Shown here piece after piece: positions 22,101-32,589 of a stretch of 64,000 nucleotides of DNA; position 1 is the stretch's first letter; the number at the start of each line of letters is the position of its first letter. Position numbers and translations under genes: made by a program. The DNA is from Angiostrongylus vasorum (taxonomy: Eukaryota; Nematoda; Chromadorea; Rhabditida; Metastrongylidae). Below the pieces are notes generated by a model, which was not told the origin of the DNA, made no database searches, and saw only the letters and a program-made list of their open reading frames with translations. The stretch spans positions 1,474,001-1,538,000 of the forward strand of contig JADANN010000365.1 of the NCBI GenBank assembly GCA_018806985.1. The letters are read 5' to 3'.

Positions 22101-25100
22101 AGTTCTCTTAATAGTAGGTATAGACGTTGCTTCTTAAGTAATCAGATTCTTCCGTTCATCTCATTGCATCTTTCGTACATGTTTACGACTTAGCAATTTG
22201 ATTCAAAACTGTTACTCCATAGCGCTAAGCATGTAGGAGTAGTTGTTCTCAGCTTTATTTAGTATTGAAGAAAAACGAACAAGTTGGTTTCTGTTGTAAA
22301 AAGAAGTATGTAATATTTCTTGACCTCAAATTAGGGACGTGAATATCTTTTCAAATGGATGGATATCGAATCCAGTGAAGGGGAGCATAGAAGTTTTTCT
22401 GCAACTCTTCAGTCTGCTCACAATATGTCCGCATTCAAATCAGCATACTGTCTACGGGGGGTGCGATTGTTTTCTTGATGACGTTTATTCTTTGCTCTGT
22501 TGCTTTAAGCTATAAGATTTACAATAATCGTAGCATAGCTATTAAAGATTGAGAGTTAAGTGTTGGCGTTGGCGGAATGTATGAAATCCGGCAGTGTTCG
22601 ACGGCTGATGAGAAACGACAACGGGCCACTCAAATTAATACTGTTGGTGGAAGTGATTCAGGATATGCGAGCACTGCTGACGATCACAGATTATCGCATG
22701 AGGTTTATTTCTTTTACAATTTTTTTTTGAATATTTTTCTATCTGTATTTTAGCGTTACTGGCGCTTTCGATTCTATGTGGTAGAATGTATGTCATATGT
22801 TGTATATACATATGTATTTCTTTATCTTTCCTCACTGAATATTCTTCACAGTTGGCACCTAGTTCTGGTCTTGATGAAATCAGCGAGTACACCGCATTTC
22901 CCCGTGTTCTCGACGATTTAAAGCAGAGCTGTGAAAAACCGATTAGAGGTCGATTCTATGCATTACTTTGTCATCACGACTGTTTTATCCCAAATTACGA
23001 TTTATCTCAATGTATTTCCGTAATGCAGCGCATGCGCCAACGCAGGAAGATTCTTGTGGAAACGCTTGTAGTAACATTTACAAGTCTGCACTGAATAGCG
23101 GTGTAGGTGTAAGAGCTGCTGACGGCGGTGAAAAGGTAATTCGTTACTTTAAAAACAGCTAAAGTTCAAATGTTGTTTTATTTTCTTTCCTTACTCTAGC
23201 CATTCGTTATTCTTAAGGTCGCTAATACGGAGATCATTATTAATGAAGTTTCACCATTGGCAGATTCCACCATGTTTCTTAGTACAATTCAAAATGGAAA
23301 TGGGGATCAACATAAGAAGACTGGTATTTTCGGCATGCATCTTTATAATTTCCACTTTTTTTTATTCGAGGATTGTATAATGTTTTATTTTGAGTCGTTC
23401 GCGGTTTCAGAGAGGCTGACTTCGCTCGATCTGAGCAATAATAACTCCTCTGTGGTTGATGATGCGTACGGTGTTGCAGACGATCGTTCCGTAGTAGGTA
23501 TTGTCTACTTCTGTTGGCTTTTTAAACTCTACGGGAATAGTGATTTTGACTTTTGCGCTATAGCCTTATTCTTTATTACTTCGTCTAATCTGTACCCCGT
23601 AAAGTATATGAAACCTACAAACCGATGCTATCGTTTCACTTTCCCGTTTTAACTTTGTACATTTATGAAATGGTCTATGAGGCAGAGTTAAAAGTATGCA
23701 ATTGACCCAGTAATATTTTGAACTACTAATGGTTAGGTTTATTTTCGTCTCCATTGGTATTTTAGAAGCGGAAAGATTGGTGCAACAACATGGATTGAAC
23801 TAGAGCAATGTCAACCTTTTATTTGTTTCATACTATAGTTCTTCACGGCAGAGCATGGTGTGAAATACAACCACAACGATGCTGAGATATTCGCAAAACT
23901 TGGACCCAGGGCCAGACTGAACCTGATGATGATTGCTGATAGCAACGTAAGGTAGAAAACTAGCTGAGAGGAACACAAAGCAAGGGCGTCAGTGGTACAG
24001 TCTGTTATACGCGAGCCTCCGGAAAGGGTAGTCGTGATTCGATCAAGCCCAGGGTCTAGGTTTTGCGAATATCTAAGCATGGTTGTGGTGGTAAACTAGA
24101 GCAATTTGGGGTTTGATTGCATAGTTGGATTAACAGATATTCTGCATTGTTTGTGTTTCCTAAATAATTAACATATAGCATACTCAGAGTGCAAATGTCA
24201 TCATTGCGAAAGTCTTGAAGTTAACAAATCAATTTCTGAGGTAGTTCGCTTTTCAAGTGATCAACTACTCAAGTCCGAGCGACGATCATATTCCAGGCTT
24301 ATGAAGTTTCGCCGTGTTTGTTACCACTCATCTTAAGTATTAAATATAAGCTGATAACCATTCGACAGCAGATTTAAAACGTGATCTTTTATCTTAAATG
24401 TTTTCGTCTTAACTTGGCATATTCAGCTGGGAGTGTACCAGTAGCAAGCAAACCGATTTCTAAAGTCGCTCCGCTAGTTTCTGTGCGGACGAAATCTCCC
24501 ATGCCACCTACACAAAACATCACAACGAAGGCGAGAATTTTTTAATTTGACAGCTTCCATTCTAAAAAATTGCGTTTGTATGTTTTTTTTTAATTTTTGG
24601 GCTCACTGAAGTAATCTGACGTTTGGATTCGATGATTAAGCTTTTAAGGTTGTGAAAAGCAAAATTTGCCCGCCGTCAGCAACCGATTCAGTGCGGAAAT
24701 TTTGTCGAAGCCCTTCTTCTCGGAATACAAAGTCACTTACTCACATCTCCTCTGCGCCGAAAATGCTTAGCTCTTGCTCAACGGTCCACAGTTCTTCATT
24801 GAAGCGTAGGTTAAATGAATGTTTTCACACTTTGGAGAGAAAATTGTTTGTATCATTGTTTGTCGTACTCCGTTTGTAATTTTATGGCATTCATTTGAGG
24901 ATTTCTTTCATTTCTTGCGTTTTGTTTCTGGAAATAATTGTTGCACCGTGCTTAGTTTAGGATCTCGCCTTCCATCTCAAATAGCTCGCCCTTCAAATAT
25001 GGCTGCTGGTGTTCCGAAGACGGCTACACGGGTTTTCGACAATCAGAATCAAAAGGCTGCGAAACCTACCATTATAAAAAGTGACAAATTGAGGGTAAGG

Positions 25101-26113
25101 GCGTATGGAATCACTACTTGATAAGTACATCACAATTATTTATATCATATTAGCTGGAAACGATGTAAAATCTTATCTTCGTCATCACAGAATGTGAATT
25201 CAAGTCGAACTACGTCGGCATCGAAAAACCGTGAACCTGATAGCGCCGCTGTAGATCTGATTCGTAAAATATTCTCAGATAGATTGGAAGTGAAGTAAGT
25301 ATTTGGCAACTGTCGGAGTGCAGTTTAATGATTTCGTAGATGGTGCAACAGTTGGTAATTTTGGCCTTGCATGTAAATTTGGTTACGCATGTGTTTTAGG
25401 CTATCGGACGATGTAGACACGCTTGCTGGAGAATTGGCCGATGGAGTGCATCTGTGTGGTTTGATGAATTCGTTTCGTCCACGAACTATAACATCTATGT
25501 TCACTTCGTCAGGAACAATCCTATCTCCTCTAAAGGCGAAGCGCAACGTTGATAGTTTCATAGCGGCTTGTCGAAAGCTAGGTGTTCCTGAGGTGAGATG
25601 AGTTCACATTACAATATATTTTTTAGGATACAATTTTTTTTAATTTCATTGTGGTTGTGCGGAAAAATTGTTGTAGGATTCCTGTCTACTTAGTAGTTGG
25701 GCTACTAAACTATTTTATAATACAGTATACCTACTTAAAAACACGATTATGATCTACGAATACGATTCTACGTAGTACGATAGGGTTTCAATGCAAAAAT
25801 CAAAGAGGGTAGTGAAATGCAAAACAAAATGTGGACTTGAGGATTACGTAAGCTTTTTGCTTTTTCTAATATTGCGAGTCATGTTTATTATTACCTCGCT
25901 CTGCTAGTTGCCGAATGTTTCCTCATTCAATCCTATTCAGTCGTTTATGTTTAGGTATCTATCTGCTCTTCGGCAGATATTCTCAACAAAAGGAATATTG
26001 CTAGTGTGGCTAAAACTGTGCTTGCGCTTCAGAAGCTTTTTCCTCGAGATTATGGGTCATCTATTCCGAACAGTTCTTTAGTACCAGAGAAAAGAAAGAT
26101 CTTCCACGTGTGA
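16902..26113 (+). CDS. LRCH: LRCH family protein: leucine-rich repeats plus C-terminal calponin-homology domain, 17 exons
   Basis: Exons: 16902-17013, 18131-18275, 21193-21322, 21418-21523, 21896-22044, 22335-22460, 22556-22702, 22852-22948, 23029-23135, 23200-23323, 23411-23497, 24427-24530, 24649-24809, 24956-25094, 25191-25294, 25400-25592, 25955-26113. All phases join, giving about 729 aa including no stop, close to vertebrate LRCH1. Residues about 12-235 are LRRs ([68 protein letters not shown]). Then [18 protein letters not shown] caps the domain. A low-complexity linker includes [11 protein letters not shown]. The CH domain (about 595-705) has [19 protein letters not shown] and [16 protein letters not shown] proteins are cortical, actin-linked or DOCK-binding scaffolds. 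Weak points: the exon 6 donor and exon 7 acceptor (GAGAG), and the exon 12 donor, which must be GC (AAG|GCGAGA) or lie beyond an extra T. Confidence 0.88.
17096..17490 (+). repeat. SINE3 copy in LRCH intron 1
   Basis: Starts CCTCCCAACGGTTTATCGCG exactly as the reference copy at 8838 and ends GGGCCATCCAAGTATCCAAGTGAGTAA. It lies in the sense direction of the host gene. Confidence 0.8.
17625..17720 (+). repeat. SINE1 3' fragment in intron 1
   Basis: Carries CAAATATCTCAGTATCACTGTGATT, then ATACCCTG and GGGCGGTAAATAAAAAAATG, the tail of the family. The tRNA-like head is missing. Confidence 0.6.
18564..18651. repeat. TA-rich microsatellite
   Basis: (TA)n with CATATGCATACGCATATGCATG interruptions, ending directly at the 5' end of a SINE2 copy. 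Reads as YIYIYI in all frames; not coding. Confidence 0.9.
18652..18938 (+). repeat. SINE2 copy, full length, in LRCH intron 2
   Basis: A clear head: GGGCGCGTGTGGCGCAGTGG then TTGGAGGCGCC, with the B-box-like GGAATCGATCCCCGCGCCC at about 18700-18718. This is how a tRNA gene would read. The body has ATCCCTCCGTGGTCAGCAGATTGG and GGCTCGATACATCGGTAGGCC, and the tail is TTTTATTTTATCCTTTG. Best copy for defining the family. Confidence 0.88.
18939..19140. repeat. TA microsatellite with GGA-spaced higher-order units
   Basis: The left half is a series of (TA)n blocks each closed by GGA at about 18958, 18979, 18997 and 19013; the right half is pure (TA)n. It lies between two SINE2 copies. Confidence 0.9.
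19158..19438 (+). repeat. SINE2 copy in LRCH intron 2
   Basis: Head GGGCGCGTGAGGCGCAGTGA then TCGGAGGCGCC, B-box-like GGATCGATTTCC, core ACCAAACCTTCCATCCCCGGCG, tail GCTTTGTCCTTTATTTTTG. Same orientation as the copy at 18652, with a TA array between them. Confidence 0.85.
19885..20535 (-). mobile_element. Internally deleted Tc1/mariner-superfamily transposon with inverted ends
   Basis: Ends read GTGATTGAAAAGTAATT (left, from about 19889) and, reverse-complemented, GTGATTGGAAAGTAACT (right, about 20512-20528): imperfect terminal inverted repeats. Inside, minus-strand frames give [20 protein letters not shown] (about 20320-20262), matching the QQDGAPPH second-aspartate block of IS630/mariner-type transposases. 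Further on are [20 protein letters not shown] and [19 protein letters not shown], the C-terminal part. Only about 650 bp remain and frames are broken. It sits in LRCH intron 2, antisense to the gene. Confidence 0.72.
21612..21835 (+). repeat. SINE1 copy filling most of LRCH intron 4
   Basis: Shows CATGGTGTGGTAGTGAAAGCG (A-box-like), ATGTTCGATCTACACCGCAGACAC (B-box-like), CGGAGTTTTGCAAATATCTCATCATC and the tail ATACCCTACCGTTAAAAAGGCGTGAGCAATAAATGG. The intron is 372 bp, so about 60 percent of it is this insertion. Confidence 0.85.
23846..24095. repeat. SINE1 inverted pair in LRCH intron 11
   Basis: 23846-23912 is a minus-strand 3' piece (AACGATGCTGAGATATTCGCAAAACTTGG). 23950-24095 is a plus-strand piece with CCTCCGGAAAGGGTAGTCGTGATTCGATC and TTTTGCGAATATCTAAGCATGG. 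Both arms were carried along in the duplicate at 38950-39200. Confidence 0.7.
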
Positions 26114-26314
26114 TTGTTATATCCTTTGTTCTATTTGTCTGATCTAACATGGATTTTTTCACATTACTTGTGTATAGCCAAATATTACGGTGTTGCATTC
26201 ATGCTCTACTGTTTTTTTTTGTTTGTTTGTTTTAGTAGTTCAAAAGATTGTGTTGATCTCATCTTTGTGGTTCATTAATACAGTCTACATCCTCTCTGGT
26301 AATAGAAGCAATGT

Positions 26315-26500
26315 ACATCTCAGTGGTGCTGAGATACGAGCAAAACTGGGAGACTCAAACTCAGTTGAGCTTCGAATCCGCGATTACCCTTTCCGGAGGC
26401 TCACGTGTTATCCCATGCACCATCGAGACATTTGTTTTTTCTTTCTCTCAGCCAGTTTTTTACCATGACAGTCTTGTCAGCAATCACCCATTATTATAAA
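26315..26500 (-). repeat. SINE1 copy
   Basis: Reads on the minus strand: GTGCTGAGATACGAGCAAAACTGGGA, TTACCCTTTCCGGAGGCTCACG, TCCCATGCACCAT and CTTTCTCTCAGCCAG are the reverse complement of the family. It begins about 200 bp after the LRCH stop codon and may supply 3' flank sequence. Confidence 0.7.
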
Positions 26501-26664
26501 TCTCATATTTTGCTTTCTGAGCTGGATAGTAATACTGTTGGGTGCGATATTATTGACTTTCGGATGCATGTATGCTCGAGGCGGCTTTATCATAGTGCTT
26601 AAAAGATACGGTTGTCTACAGTGTTTCCCCTTATCTGTTTATTTATGGAGTTGTTATACGTGAT

Positions 26665-27430
26665 TTGCAAAATACGATATTATAACACTGGTTGCATAAT
26701 ATTACTTGGTAAATGAAGTGCAATGGTGTGTCGTTCTTCTGTGTTATGCGTGTTTTTTCTTTGATCCTCACATTTTGGACAGTGAGGTGCTATGCGTACA
26801 ATACGTCGTAGTGAACTTTTTAGAGCAAGCATGTAGTCATTATCATCTGAACATTTTTGCAAATGAAACAGGCGCATTTGCCGCAGTACCGGAAAGTAAA
26901 AAGGGCACGTGTGGCGCAGTGGTTGGAGGCGCCACTGCAACACATACGTAGAATAGATCCTCGCGCTCATGGCCCACCAATCCTTCCATCACTTCGGGGT
27001 CAGCAAATTGGAACCAGAGTTGTCTGGGAGGATAGCAGCAATTCAGTCACTTCCAACGATACTTAATAAAGTTGAATGCATGGCGCATCCCTCAGGGATT
27101 GTCCAACGCCGAGAGCTTTATCCTTTTTTTGCTTTATTTATTTCCTTCAAATTTACATTCTTAATGCTGGTCAAGCAGGAGATGACCTGGAGTGAGAAGA
27201 AAGTTATCTTGTGGTTGCTTGATGTTTTCACTGCAGTTTGTCGTTTGGTCATGTAGATCGGGGAGAAGTTTGCGTCATGTGACTAGAATGATTGCGTGAC
27301 AATCAACAACTTCAGGCGGCGACGTCAAGCAGTCAGTGTGCCAAGATGTTACGTGGCACATCGGAGATTGTTGAATTCCGTCACTGCCATTATAGCCCGT
27401 GGACGTTTTCTGCAGGACAGGATACGACGA
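26665..27430 (+). repeat. Source segment A of an inverted duplication
   Basis: This block downstream of LRCH reappears as its reverse complement at 37090-37903. Matching ends are AAAATACGATATTATAACACTGG here and CCAGTGTTATAATATCG there, and GCAGGACAGGATAC here and GTATCCTGTCATGCAG there. It contains the SINE2 copy at 26903-27138. Confidence 0.85.
26903..27138 (+). repeat. SINE2 copy with internal deletion
   Basis: Head GGGCACGTGTGGCGCAGTGG then TTGGAGGCGCC, core CACCAATCCTTCCATCAC, tail GCCGAGAGCTTTATCC then T-rich. About 55 bp between GAGGATAGCAGCA and TTCAGTCACTTCC are missing here but present in the duplicate at 37381-37670, so the deletion came after the duplication. Confidence 0.85.
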
Positions 27431-29040
27431 AAGAAATTGCCAACGTCCATCGTCAGTGCACAAGGACCATGTGAAATAAATAATCGCCGCTGACCTTCTA
27501 AATTAAACGTTAACAAGCCAACCATCGTTCGCTCCTATGACGATACTTTTTTTATTTTATACGATCAGTTCTCACATCTACTGTACGAATCCCACTACTT
27601 CTCATATTCGATTCGTTCCCACGTATCCATCATTCACGTAGGTCTTTGAACTTTTGCGAGTGCGCTCTGGTGCTACTTGTGGATTTTCCTCCTTCCTGTT
27701 AACGTCGCTGGATAACGGTCGAGTCGATTACCCTTAGTAGAGGCAAGAAAAAGAAGTTGCCAGAATTTAAAGATGTGAGCCAGTTACAGACAAGCTAAGC
27801 GTCCGTTTGCCGACTCCGCGCAGATGAGGTGGTTGGTGAGCCTGGGGCGGGATCGAACCATAACCACCATGGTCATGATGACCGACATCTCTACCAGTGT
27901 GCTATCTAACCCAGCCCCATAGCAACAGAAACATAAAGATCTCGCAATGGATGTACATTGAAACAAACGAAGAACAGGGAAACAGTCGCTATGGTGTTGA
28001 TTGAAGGACTCTGACTACCAACAAAATCTTAATTCGTCCCTATCCTGTGCTAGAGTTGGCCAGCTGGTTATGCCTGCTTCAGTGACACGCAACTATTATG
28101 TTATATTACGTTATTCTTCTATAATCTTCATGGAGTCTCATCATCAGGTCAGTTGTCTCTTTGTCGCTGTCCAACCTACCTATTTTTCTACATCGTAGCG
28201 TATGCTGCGTCGTCGTTGATGTTTGGTCTTTAACGTGATTCCAAAACTCCGAATCCCCTTACTCATATGCTAGATGTAGCCTAGTGGTTTATCATTTTGA
28301 CTTTGCGACAAACATCTTGCAGCCTTTGGAGACTTTTTTTCCTCTGTTTGAAATTTCGGGAACAAATCCTTGCATCGTTTTCATTACATTCAAACAAAGA
28401 TCGATCTTACCAAAGGCACCGTCGTCATAGGCCTGCATTCATTCCGAATGGCTTCTAATTCTGAAAATGGCGCCATAATATAGAGAATGTGTGATAATCG
28501 CAATATGCTGCTTTGTGTGATGTAGATGAAGGCACATACAAGTTCCATTAAACTTGTGAGGTTTTACTTCATTAAATTCACAAACGAACGTAACAGTAAT
28601 GGAAAAAACTTCATGGAATCTCCCACGATTCGGAATAGAGTAGTTTTTAGTAGACTACATTTATGACAAGGATTACACAATAAGAACTAGAAAGAACGAT
28701 GTGGACAAGTCTAAACGACCATGTGCTGAAATGACGAGGAGTCAAATTAAAAAGATATCTTCCTCAAACCTAGTTCCAATTTAAAGGTGGACCAATATGA
28801 CGAGTCTACTATGGTTGAAGGACTACTGTTTTAGCAGCGTTGTGAACAGCGGGGACTAGTTCTTCAGCGATGTAAAAAACTTGAAGTTTTAATGATAATC
28901 CTTATTTTTCCAGATGCCACTTTCCGAAAACCACGCTAAAAGAAGAATAATGAGCTGAAGCACTACCAGTCGTTTGCTTAGAAGTGAACGTGCGTTCTAT
29001 TGCTATCCACAAGAAAGCAGGGATATTGTTGGTTTTACTT
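27431..29040. other. Intergenic, with one tRNA-like stretch
   Basis: Apart from the tRNA-like sequence at 27836-27925 I see no exon, repeat of a named family or RNA gene. The boundary of the mariner remnant on the right is not sharp. Confidence 0.35.
27836..27925 (-). repeat. tRNA-like sequence, pseudogene or SINE head
   Basis: On the minus strand it reads GGGCTGGGTTAGATAGCACA then CTGGTAGAG (A-box-like). A hairpin GGTCAT-C-ATGACC follows at the anticodon-arm position, then GGTTATGGTTCGATCCCGCC (B-box GGTTCGATCC). The T-stem and acceptor stem do not pair properly, so it is not a working tRNA gene. It belongs to neither SINE1 nor SINE2 and may be the head of a fourth family. Confidence 0.5.
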
Positions 29041-29049
29041 TCATTGTTG

Positions 29050-29615
29050 TTATTTTCAGTGAGACCTTCGTTTGAACGATTTCTTTGTGGGTAATTCGAT
29101 CTTTAAGACCAAGATGGTTGCGGACGTCTTTCTGCCTCTGAAGACAATAAGCTGAAAGCCTAGGGTTAAAAAGTAAGTATGCACAACTGTTCGAGAACTT
29201 AGGACAGAACTCGATGTAAGCATGTTAAGTATTTCAGTGCATGTAGATGGAATTGGAGGATCGAAGAAGCTTGAAAAATTGGTGAGACAAGGATTGAATG
29301 GCAACTAAAGACTTCGCCGTTTTGAGATATCGTTGGTGCTTCTTCTACGCAACCAGAGCGCCCGTTTCTCGAACATATTGGGAAATGCGATGATCGGCAA
29401 AGTGGTTGCAACGCCATGAATTTGCCCAGTACTTCCATAAGCCGAAATTGCACCAAAGAAGGTCATAGTGACCATTTCGTGGTTCGATGCTGGTTTGAAC
29501 CATCATACATTGTTGAATCCAGGTGAAATGATGACGGAGGAGAACTACGTCCAATGAATCGACGAAACGGTGCAGATGCTTCAATGGCCGCAGCCCACTT
29601 TGGCAAACAGAGAGA
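29050..29615 (+). mobile_element. Mariner transposase remnant, N-terminal two thirds
   Basis: Plus-strand frames give TELDVSMLSISVHVDGIGGS with KKLEKLVRQGLN (helix-turn-helix end and linker, about 29205-29300), RRFEISLVLLLRNQS (about 29320), KVIVTISWFDAGLNHHTLLN with PGEMMTEENYV (about 29458-29550), and ETVQMLQWPQPTLANRE (about 29560-29615). This is the standard mariner order, with several stops. The copy ends abruptly where a SINE3 copy begins, before the D34D region, so it was cut by that insertion or by deletion. Confidence 0.8.
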
Positions 29616-29865
29616 AACCAATCGCTGAACCAATACCAGGATCCATCACCGTCTTGGAGCTAAACTAGTCGCATGGCGACAAATCTCTCTTTGATCCATA
29701 AGAGCGGCGGCTGCTTGCGGTGGTGACGACCTGGGGTAGACTTTGGTCTGGCTGGGCTCGGGACTCCTGGGAACCACAATGGTTAGACAAGCAAAATTCC
29801 GAAAAAACGGAAATTACACTGGTGCCCCCCACAATCAGTGAAGACGACCCATCCAGGTAAGTAAG
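29616..29865 (+). repeat. SINE3 copy, 5'-truncated
   Basis: Begins inside the family at AACCAATACCAGGATCCATCACC and runs to CCATCCAGGTAAGTAAGTA. The AAGT tail passes straight into a TA array. Confidence 0.8.
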
Positions 29866-29866
29866 T

Positions 29867-29965
<99 letters not shown>

Positions 29966-29966
29966 T
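29866..29966. repeat. (TA)n microsatellite at a SINE3 tail
   Basis: About 100 bp of TA with one CA interruption at 29940. It follows GTAAGTAAGTATACATA, so it probably grew from the tail of the adjacent SINE3. Confidence 0.9.
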
Positions 29967-30009
29967 TCCAGGTTGTCTGCAAACTAATGCAGAATTTCAT
30001 ACTGTACCT

Positions 30010-30620
30010 TCTTTGAAAGTGGCATATCTCAGCTCAGAATAAAATTGAGCAATCGTAATAAAGGCCACTCTACTCATCTTTTGCCGCCAGAAACAGGTGT
30101 ATTCATACCGGCCGGGTGCGTCAGATTCTGGAATTCTGGTGGCCATGATGTCCTGAAGGCCGTTTTGGCATTTGCTTTCTTTCTGATTGAGAAAGAGGTC
30201 GGGGATTTTGTAGAAGAATCGCCAACAGCACCCCCAAAACGCCGATCTCTTTCGCTGTCATTCAGTTTGTTGGGAATCCATTCGTCGGGCTTTTTCGGCT
30301 CTAAAACCTTTTCAGGTGCTCTGAATGTGTTGGTGTTCACATCTTACTCTTTTGTCTGTTTTCCAAATGGTGTGTGAGCAATTCCTGTCAAAAAATTTTC
30401 AGTTGATAGTAGTCAGTTGCAGAATACTGTCCTCGACCTCTCTCATCTTCACGGGTGAACTCGACACGGAGAAATTTTTCAAACCAACTCTACACTGTAT
30501 CTTTGTTAACAATTCACTGGTCACAATATCCTGCTAATGTTTTGACCAATTTGGTTGCACGACGTCGGTGTTTGAAATCGTGGAATTGACCTGGGATAGT
30601 GTTGATACCGCCAGCCTAGT
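30010..30620 (-). mobile_element. Mariner transposase remnant
   Basis: Minus-strand frames read SWFEKFLRVEFTREDERGRG (about 30505-30440), the mariner WFQKFRSGDxxLEDExRxGR motif, then EPKKPDEWIPNKLNDSERDRRF (about 30300-30235), the KKLDKWVPHELxxxQKxRRFE motif. LLAILLQNPRP in another frame follows. The long minus frame at 30074-30340 is therefore a transposon remnant, not a host exon. Frame jumps and stops show it is dead. Confidence 0.75.
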
Positions 30621-32589
30621 TATAATCTTTTCACTGAGAGGCTTAGGCGTCGAATTTGGCAGAAAGGGCCTCCAGATGAGAGATGAATGGTGTTCGTCTT
30701 CATTACCACTGAAACCAGCATCGTAGCCAATTCGCTACAATCACTCCGTAATTCCCAGCATGAAATACTTGGAACGTTCCACTGTGTTCCACTTCTCCAG
30801 CTTCAACCTGAAGAAGTAAGGGATTTGTTGATGTGCTTCGTGGTTCACTTCGTTTCATGTACGACCAGCCTCCGTAGCGCCGATCTTTTCGGGTCACTGC
30901 AAAGCTCTCGGCGCTGCGCTCTTCAATGCCCTGGGGCCAGCACCGCCACCGCCGCCACCACATGTGTCGGTTCCACAAATAGTGGGAACATTGGCTTATT
31001 ATGGCATCTAAACGAAACTTGAGGCCTACTGCGTGCGGGTTAGACTCGTTTTCTCCCTCGCTGAAGAGTCATAGAGAAAACTGCTTTTAGCAAACTATGA
31101 AAACAAATGCGTTACTCAGCTCTTTTGAAAGTGAGGCATTCTGAAGAGCTAAAAAACTTGTGCACATCGTCGACGGGAAATGGATCGGCCACGAATTGAA
31201 CACAAAGCATTTCTAATATCTGGGCAATGATTTCTTTTCGTGTAAACACTTCGGGGCTATAGCTCCATCTTGTTGAACTTCTCATGCGCATAACTTAACT
31301 TGAAAGGTTGACTTGTTCTGACTAATTTAATTCTGTTTGACTTGTACCGAACAATACCGATTTTTAACTTTGACTTGAGCCATTGAGAGCACACCAAAAA
31401 CAACAGTAACAACAGCACAGAAGAAAGAATTCTCAGTAAATTGGGACATCGGTAAAGTTTTTTTTAATGAAAGTACTTTATGTCAATTAGCACAGTGAGA
31501 TTTTTTGCGACAAATCAGGGTTTCGAGCGTATTTTGTGAAATCTCTGTCACTGCCTACGTGTGTTATCAAAAAAATCGTTAGGGGGCCGAAATATTAGGG
31601 AGCGCTAACACTACCTCATTTCCCTTGAGCTTGATCGGACAGCAGGACGCTAAAGGCGAAGTGGATAAGAATTTTCGTTTCTTTTTTTTTCTTCTATCGA
31701 CGACTCAGATTCAAGTGTGCATGTATTGTAATTACGGATGGTCACCTTAGTCCTTTGCGATTTAGGCATTCAGGTTTTACAAAAGGCTTGAGAAAGTTGA
31801 TACAAAGAGTACGTAACCACTCCACCACGAACAGTAGCTCTAAGATCAAGTTCTGATCATTCAAATGAAATAGCTACTTTTGGGTGATTTTTTATTCTTT
31901 GCATAATGTCTTCAAATATGGCTAATTATGTTTATAAATGCACCGTTTTTTCCACAGCACTTAAATCGCTTGTTTATTAACTGCTCTTCGACGAATCTGG
32001 ATTTTCGACAACAGGAGACAATTTCTCGATCATACGAATGCTTCAGGAGTTCAAAACCTTAGAGATAAGAAGCTGTACAGATCTATAGAAGAAAGTTCGG
32101 TCTGCTCAATCAAGCCCATGTAAATTCTTATACCGTTTTTTCGAGTCAATATATGTTTAGATTTAGGGTTTTCGAAGATTTGAAGACAAGTTTTAATTTT
32201 GGAAAATTTTTGGTGAAAGAGCAGTACGAGCAAACATAAGCGATGAAATAGGAAACCAAACACTTCATGCTGAACGAAATATCTTTGATCATTTGCTTCC
32301 ATTTTTAAAAATTTGGGCTTTGAAGCAATAAAAATTGTGAGACAATATTTCACGGGCTCTGGCCGAATTCCACTGCAGTGAAACGAAAGAACATTTGTCC
32401 TTTGAGCAACGATTTGTTTATCTAATCGTTTTTTTATTGCAATTAGTGCAATGCGACTCAATGTGATATGAGATACATTGATTTAAGGTAAAAGGCGCCC
32501 ATTAATTTTGCATCCTACGATGACACCTGTAGAGGTCACGACGACGTGTAGGTGTCGAATAGTGCTACCTTTAAGTGTAGATGAATGAT
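30621..32589. other. Intergenic, no supported gene; small RTE fragment
   Basis: 31690-31775 matches the start of the RTE endonuclease at 41950-42030 (TTCTATCGACGACTCAGAT.CAAGTG), minus strand. The plus frame PPPPPPHVSVPQIVGTLAYY near 30940-31010 is protein-like but lacks splice support. The 136-aa minus frame at 32051-32461 has no family signature and is AT-driven. Confidence 0.35.

Noticed and set aside
22786..23094. 102-aa ORF at LRCH exons 8-9 as a separate gene
   Set aside because: It reads through a small intron; the true frame switches after 22948. The matching ORF at 37950-38258 is the duplicate.
30074..30340. 88-aa minus-strand frame that first looked like a terminal exon of a host gene
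   Set aside because: Its start matches the mariner KKLDKWVPHEL motif and it is collinear with a WFEKF..EDERGRG frame upstream, so it is a transposase remnant.
32051..32461. 136-aa minus-strand ORF
   Set aside because: No motif, no splice sites, AT-driven composition; probably chance.
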